Below are positions 6,040 to 7,481 of a stretch of 7,481 bases of DNA, piece after piece. The position numbers and the translations under genes are program-made. The notes under the pieces are model-generated. The model made no database searches, was not told the origin of the DNA, and saw only the letters and a program-made list of their open reading frames with translations. Position 1 is the stretch's first letter. Each line of letters starts with the position of its first letter. Origin of the DNA: Bacteroidia bacterium (lineage in GTDB: Bacteria > Bacteroidota > Bacteroidia > JABEUT01); contig JABEUT010000240.1 in NCBI GenBank assembly GCA_013044305.1, forward strand, positions 1-7,481, given 5' to 3'.

Positions 6040-6915
6040 ATGAAAACCATAATTAAATCACTTTTAATAGCCCTGATAATCGGCAGCATTGCTTCAGAAA
6101 CCGCACATGCACAGGGACCCTATGTTACCTCGCTTCAAACTTTTTACGATGAGCTGGCGCCCTACGGACAATGGGTAAATAACCCAACTTACGGCTATGT
6201 ATTCTACCCCAATGCCGGTCCGGGTTTTGTGCCCTACTCAACCAATGGCAACTGGTTGTATAACAATAATTACGGCTGGACCTGGAACAGCGGCTATCCC
6301 TGGGGCTGGGCCTGCTTCCATTACGGACGCTGGAACTACGACCCAAGCTACGGCTGGTTTTGGGTACCCGACCTCAACTGGGGTCCGGCATGGGTTGCCT
6401 GGCGGAGTGCCGGCTCCGATTATGGGTGGGCGCCACTGCCCTCCGGTGCCGATATTAATGTAGGCTTCGGCAACGGATTGGGGATAGGGGTTAACTTCTG
6501 GACATTTGTCCCGAACCAGTATTTGGGCGAAACAGACCTGTCCAGTTACTACCTGCCCCGAATGAACAACGACCTGTATATTGGCAACTCCGTTTTTTTA
6601 AACCAATCGTATTATAACAGCAACGGCGGCTACCGTTACTATGGCGGGCCTGACAGGGGAGAAGTAGAGCGTTACCGCCATAGAGCAATAGAGCCGGCAG
6701 GTATTAATGAATACTCCGACAGGCACCGGCACTTTGAAGGCGAAAACCAGATAAATATCTATAACCCGGGAGGCAGAGAACATCACGACAGAGGCGATGG
6801 AGGCAGGGATAACGCCGCCCCGGGTAACTATGTAGGTGAAAATGATATGCCGCAGCGCGACCGCGAGCATAAATACAATAACCGCGGACACGATAACCAT
6901 AACTACTGGCACTAA
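6040..6915 (+). CDS. Secreted Trp/Tyr-rich DUF6600-family protein
   Basis: 291 residues. The signal peptide (hydrophobic 4-18) is cut at AHA|Q near residue 24, so the protein is exported. Residues 35-133 hold 13 tryptophans in repeated YGxW/WGPxW-type motifs: FYDELAPYGQW (35-45), PTYGYVFYPN (49-58), NYGWTW (77-82), YPWGWACFHYGRW (86-98), YGWFWVPDLNWGPAWVAW (104-121) and YGWAPL (128-133). This is the hallmark of the DUF6600 family. A middle part (about 140-220) ends in YYGGPDRGEVERYRHR, also family-like. The tail (about 228-291) is low-complexity, rich in His, Arg, Asp, Asn and Gly, and probably disordered. The family has no established biochemical role that I know of; a cell-surface or envelope role is inferred from export and composition. 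It may be co-transcribed with the FKBP lipoprotein gene, since no good TAnnTTTG element is seen in the 70-bp gap. Confidence 0.85.
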   Translation: MKTIIKSLLIALIIGSIASETAHAQGPYVTSLQTFYDELAPYGQWVNNPTYGYVFYPNAGPGFVPYSTNGNWLYNNNYGWTWNSGYPWGWACFHYGRWNYDPSYGWFWVPDLNWGPAWVAWRSAGSDYGWAPLPSGADINVGFGNGLGIGVNFWTFVPNQYLGETDLSSYYLPRMNNDLYIGNSVFLNQSYYNSNGGYRYYGGPDRGEVERYRHRAIEPAGINEYSDRHRHFEGENQINIYNPGGREHHDRGDGGRDNAAPGNYVGENDMPQRDREHKYNNRGHDNHNYWH

Positions 6916-6922
6916 ACGGCAT

Positions 6923-6967
6923 ATTGCCCGTAAAGCAGGCAATTACAAAACAAGCTGCAGTAGCAGC
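6923..6967 (+). other. Two tandem small hairpins after the DUF6600 gene
   Basis: ATTGCC (6923-6928) pairs with GGCAAT (6938-6943) around a 9-nt loop, and GCTGC (6954-6958) pairs with GCAGC (6963-6967) around AGTA. They sit just after the stop at 6913-6915. Neither is followed by a T-tract, so transcription termination is only a possibility. Confidence 0.3.
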
Positions 6968-7028
6968 CATGGATGCAAAACCTTTGGCAGATGTAAAATA
7001 TAAGCCCCTGCGGATAAGGAAAAAATCT

Positions 7029-7036
7029 TATTTTTG
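7029..7036 (+). promoter_or_regulatory. TAnnTTTG -7 element before the yceD-like gene
   Basis: TATTTTTG exactly matches the Bacteroidota -7 consensus and lies 22 bp before the GTG at 7059. No TTG is seen 17-23 bp upstream. A transcript start near 7043 would lie inside any reading frame begun at the ATG at 6969, which supports the GTG as the true start. Confidence 0.4.
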
Positions 7037-7058
7037 CGACGCCCTAACTTTATTTGAC

Positions 7059-7481
7059 GTGAACAAGAAGACTACTCAATGCCCTATACCCCTTTATTCC
7101 CTGAAAAACGGCGAACACGAATTCCATTTCGACCTGCCGTCCTCTGTATTCTCTGATAATCATTACGATGACATTCATGCGGCAAGCATACACGCAAGGA
7201 TATCTTTTAACAAGAATTCATCTATTTTCATTATTAGCTTTGTTATAACCGGAACCGTGAACGTAACCTGCGACCGGTGCGGCGATGACTTTGACATGCC
7301 GATTGACATCAGCCGGCAGCTGATTGTAAAAACGGGGTGCAGCGTGCATCAGGCAGAAGACGACATGGTGTCGCTTACCTCCTCCGAATATGAATTTGAT
7401 GCAGCTCCTTACATCTATCAATACGTGGCGCTTTGGCTGCCCATGCAACGTATTCACCCGGCCGATGTAAATGGCAAAAGC
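7059..7481 (+). CDS. yceD: DUF177/YceD family protein, 3' end outside the window
   Basis: 141 codons are visible and the frame is open to the window edge. YceD proteins are linked to accumulation of 23S rRNA and large-subunit assembly, and their gene usually precedes rpmF (ribosomal protein L32). The N-terminus, IPLYSLKNGEHEFHFDL (10-26), matches the usual start of the domain. Residues 69-82 carry VTCDRCGDDFDMPI with the Cys71/Cys74 pair. Residues 110-134 (EYEFDAAPYIYQYVAL and LPMQRIHP) are the family's most conserved block. GTG at 7059 is chosen because it places the domain's first strand close to the start, as in relatives, and follows a TAnnTTTG element. The same frame stays open back to an ATG at 6969, but the added 30 residues resemble no part of the family. 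The missing C-terminus is probably 30-40 residues; rpmF is predicted next. Confidence 0.87.
   Translation, partial: MNKKTTQCPIPLYSLKNGEHEFHFDLPSSVFSDNHYDDIHAASIHARISFNKNSSIFIISFVITGTVNVTCDRCGDDFDMPIDISRQLIVKTGCSVHQAEDDMVSLTSSEYEFDAAPYIYQYVALWLPMQRIHPADVNGKS

Overview
The window looks like core chromosome of a member of the Bacteroidota, most likely Chitinophagales or a related order. This is inferred from several signs: an OstA-like protein of the kind found in this phylum, a Trp-rich DUF6600-type secreted protein, a two-domain FKBP lipoprotein, a stand-alone CCG-domain iron-sulfur protein, start codons without clear Shine-Dalgarno sequences, and matches to the Bacteroidota promoter -7 element TAnnTTTG upstream of several genes. 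No mobile element, CRISPR array, phage gene or defence cassette is visible.

Left part (1-2052): tRNA-Gly(TCC) and tRNA-Thr(GGT) lie 10 bp apart. They are followed by a single-domain STAS protein (SpoIIAA-like anti-sigma factor antagonist) and by purA, a full-length adenylosuccinate synthetase with all of its main motifs. The tRNA pair has the order seen just upstream of tuf in many bacteria, but tuf is absent here.

Middle part (2053-4973): a 537-residue secreted OstA/LptA-type protein, probably used in lipopolysaccharide transport, runs on the plus strand. Converging on it from the minus strand is a two-gene operon: a heterodisulfide-reductase-like (CCG domain) Fe-S protein followed 6 bp later by a 66-residue protein with two membrane segments.

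Right part (4922-7481): a compact divergent promoter region separates the Fe-S operon from a lipoprotein with two FKBP-type domains. I place its start at 5025 rather than at the longer ATG at 4974. Next come the Trp/Tyr-rich DUF6600 protein and then the 5' part of a DUF177/YceD gene, which runs off the window's right end and seems to start at a GTG (7059).

Three of the products (OstA-like, FKBP, DUF6600) are predicted to be exported, so the right two thirds leans toward envelope functions, while purA, the tRNAs and yceD are housekeeping. I found no convincing previously undescribed system. The points worth a second look are the tuf-less tRNA pair, the divergent promoter architecture, the start corrections, and the small membrane protein paired with the Fe-S protein.
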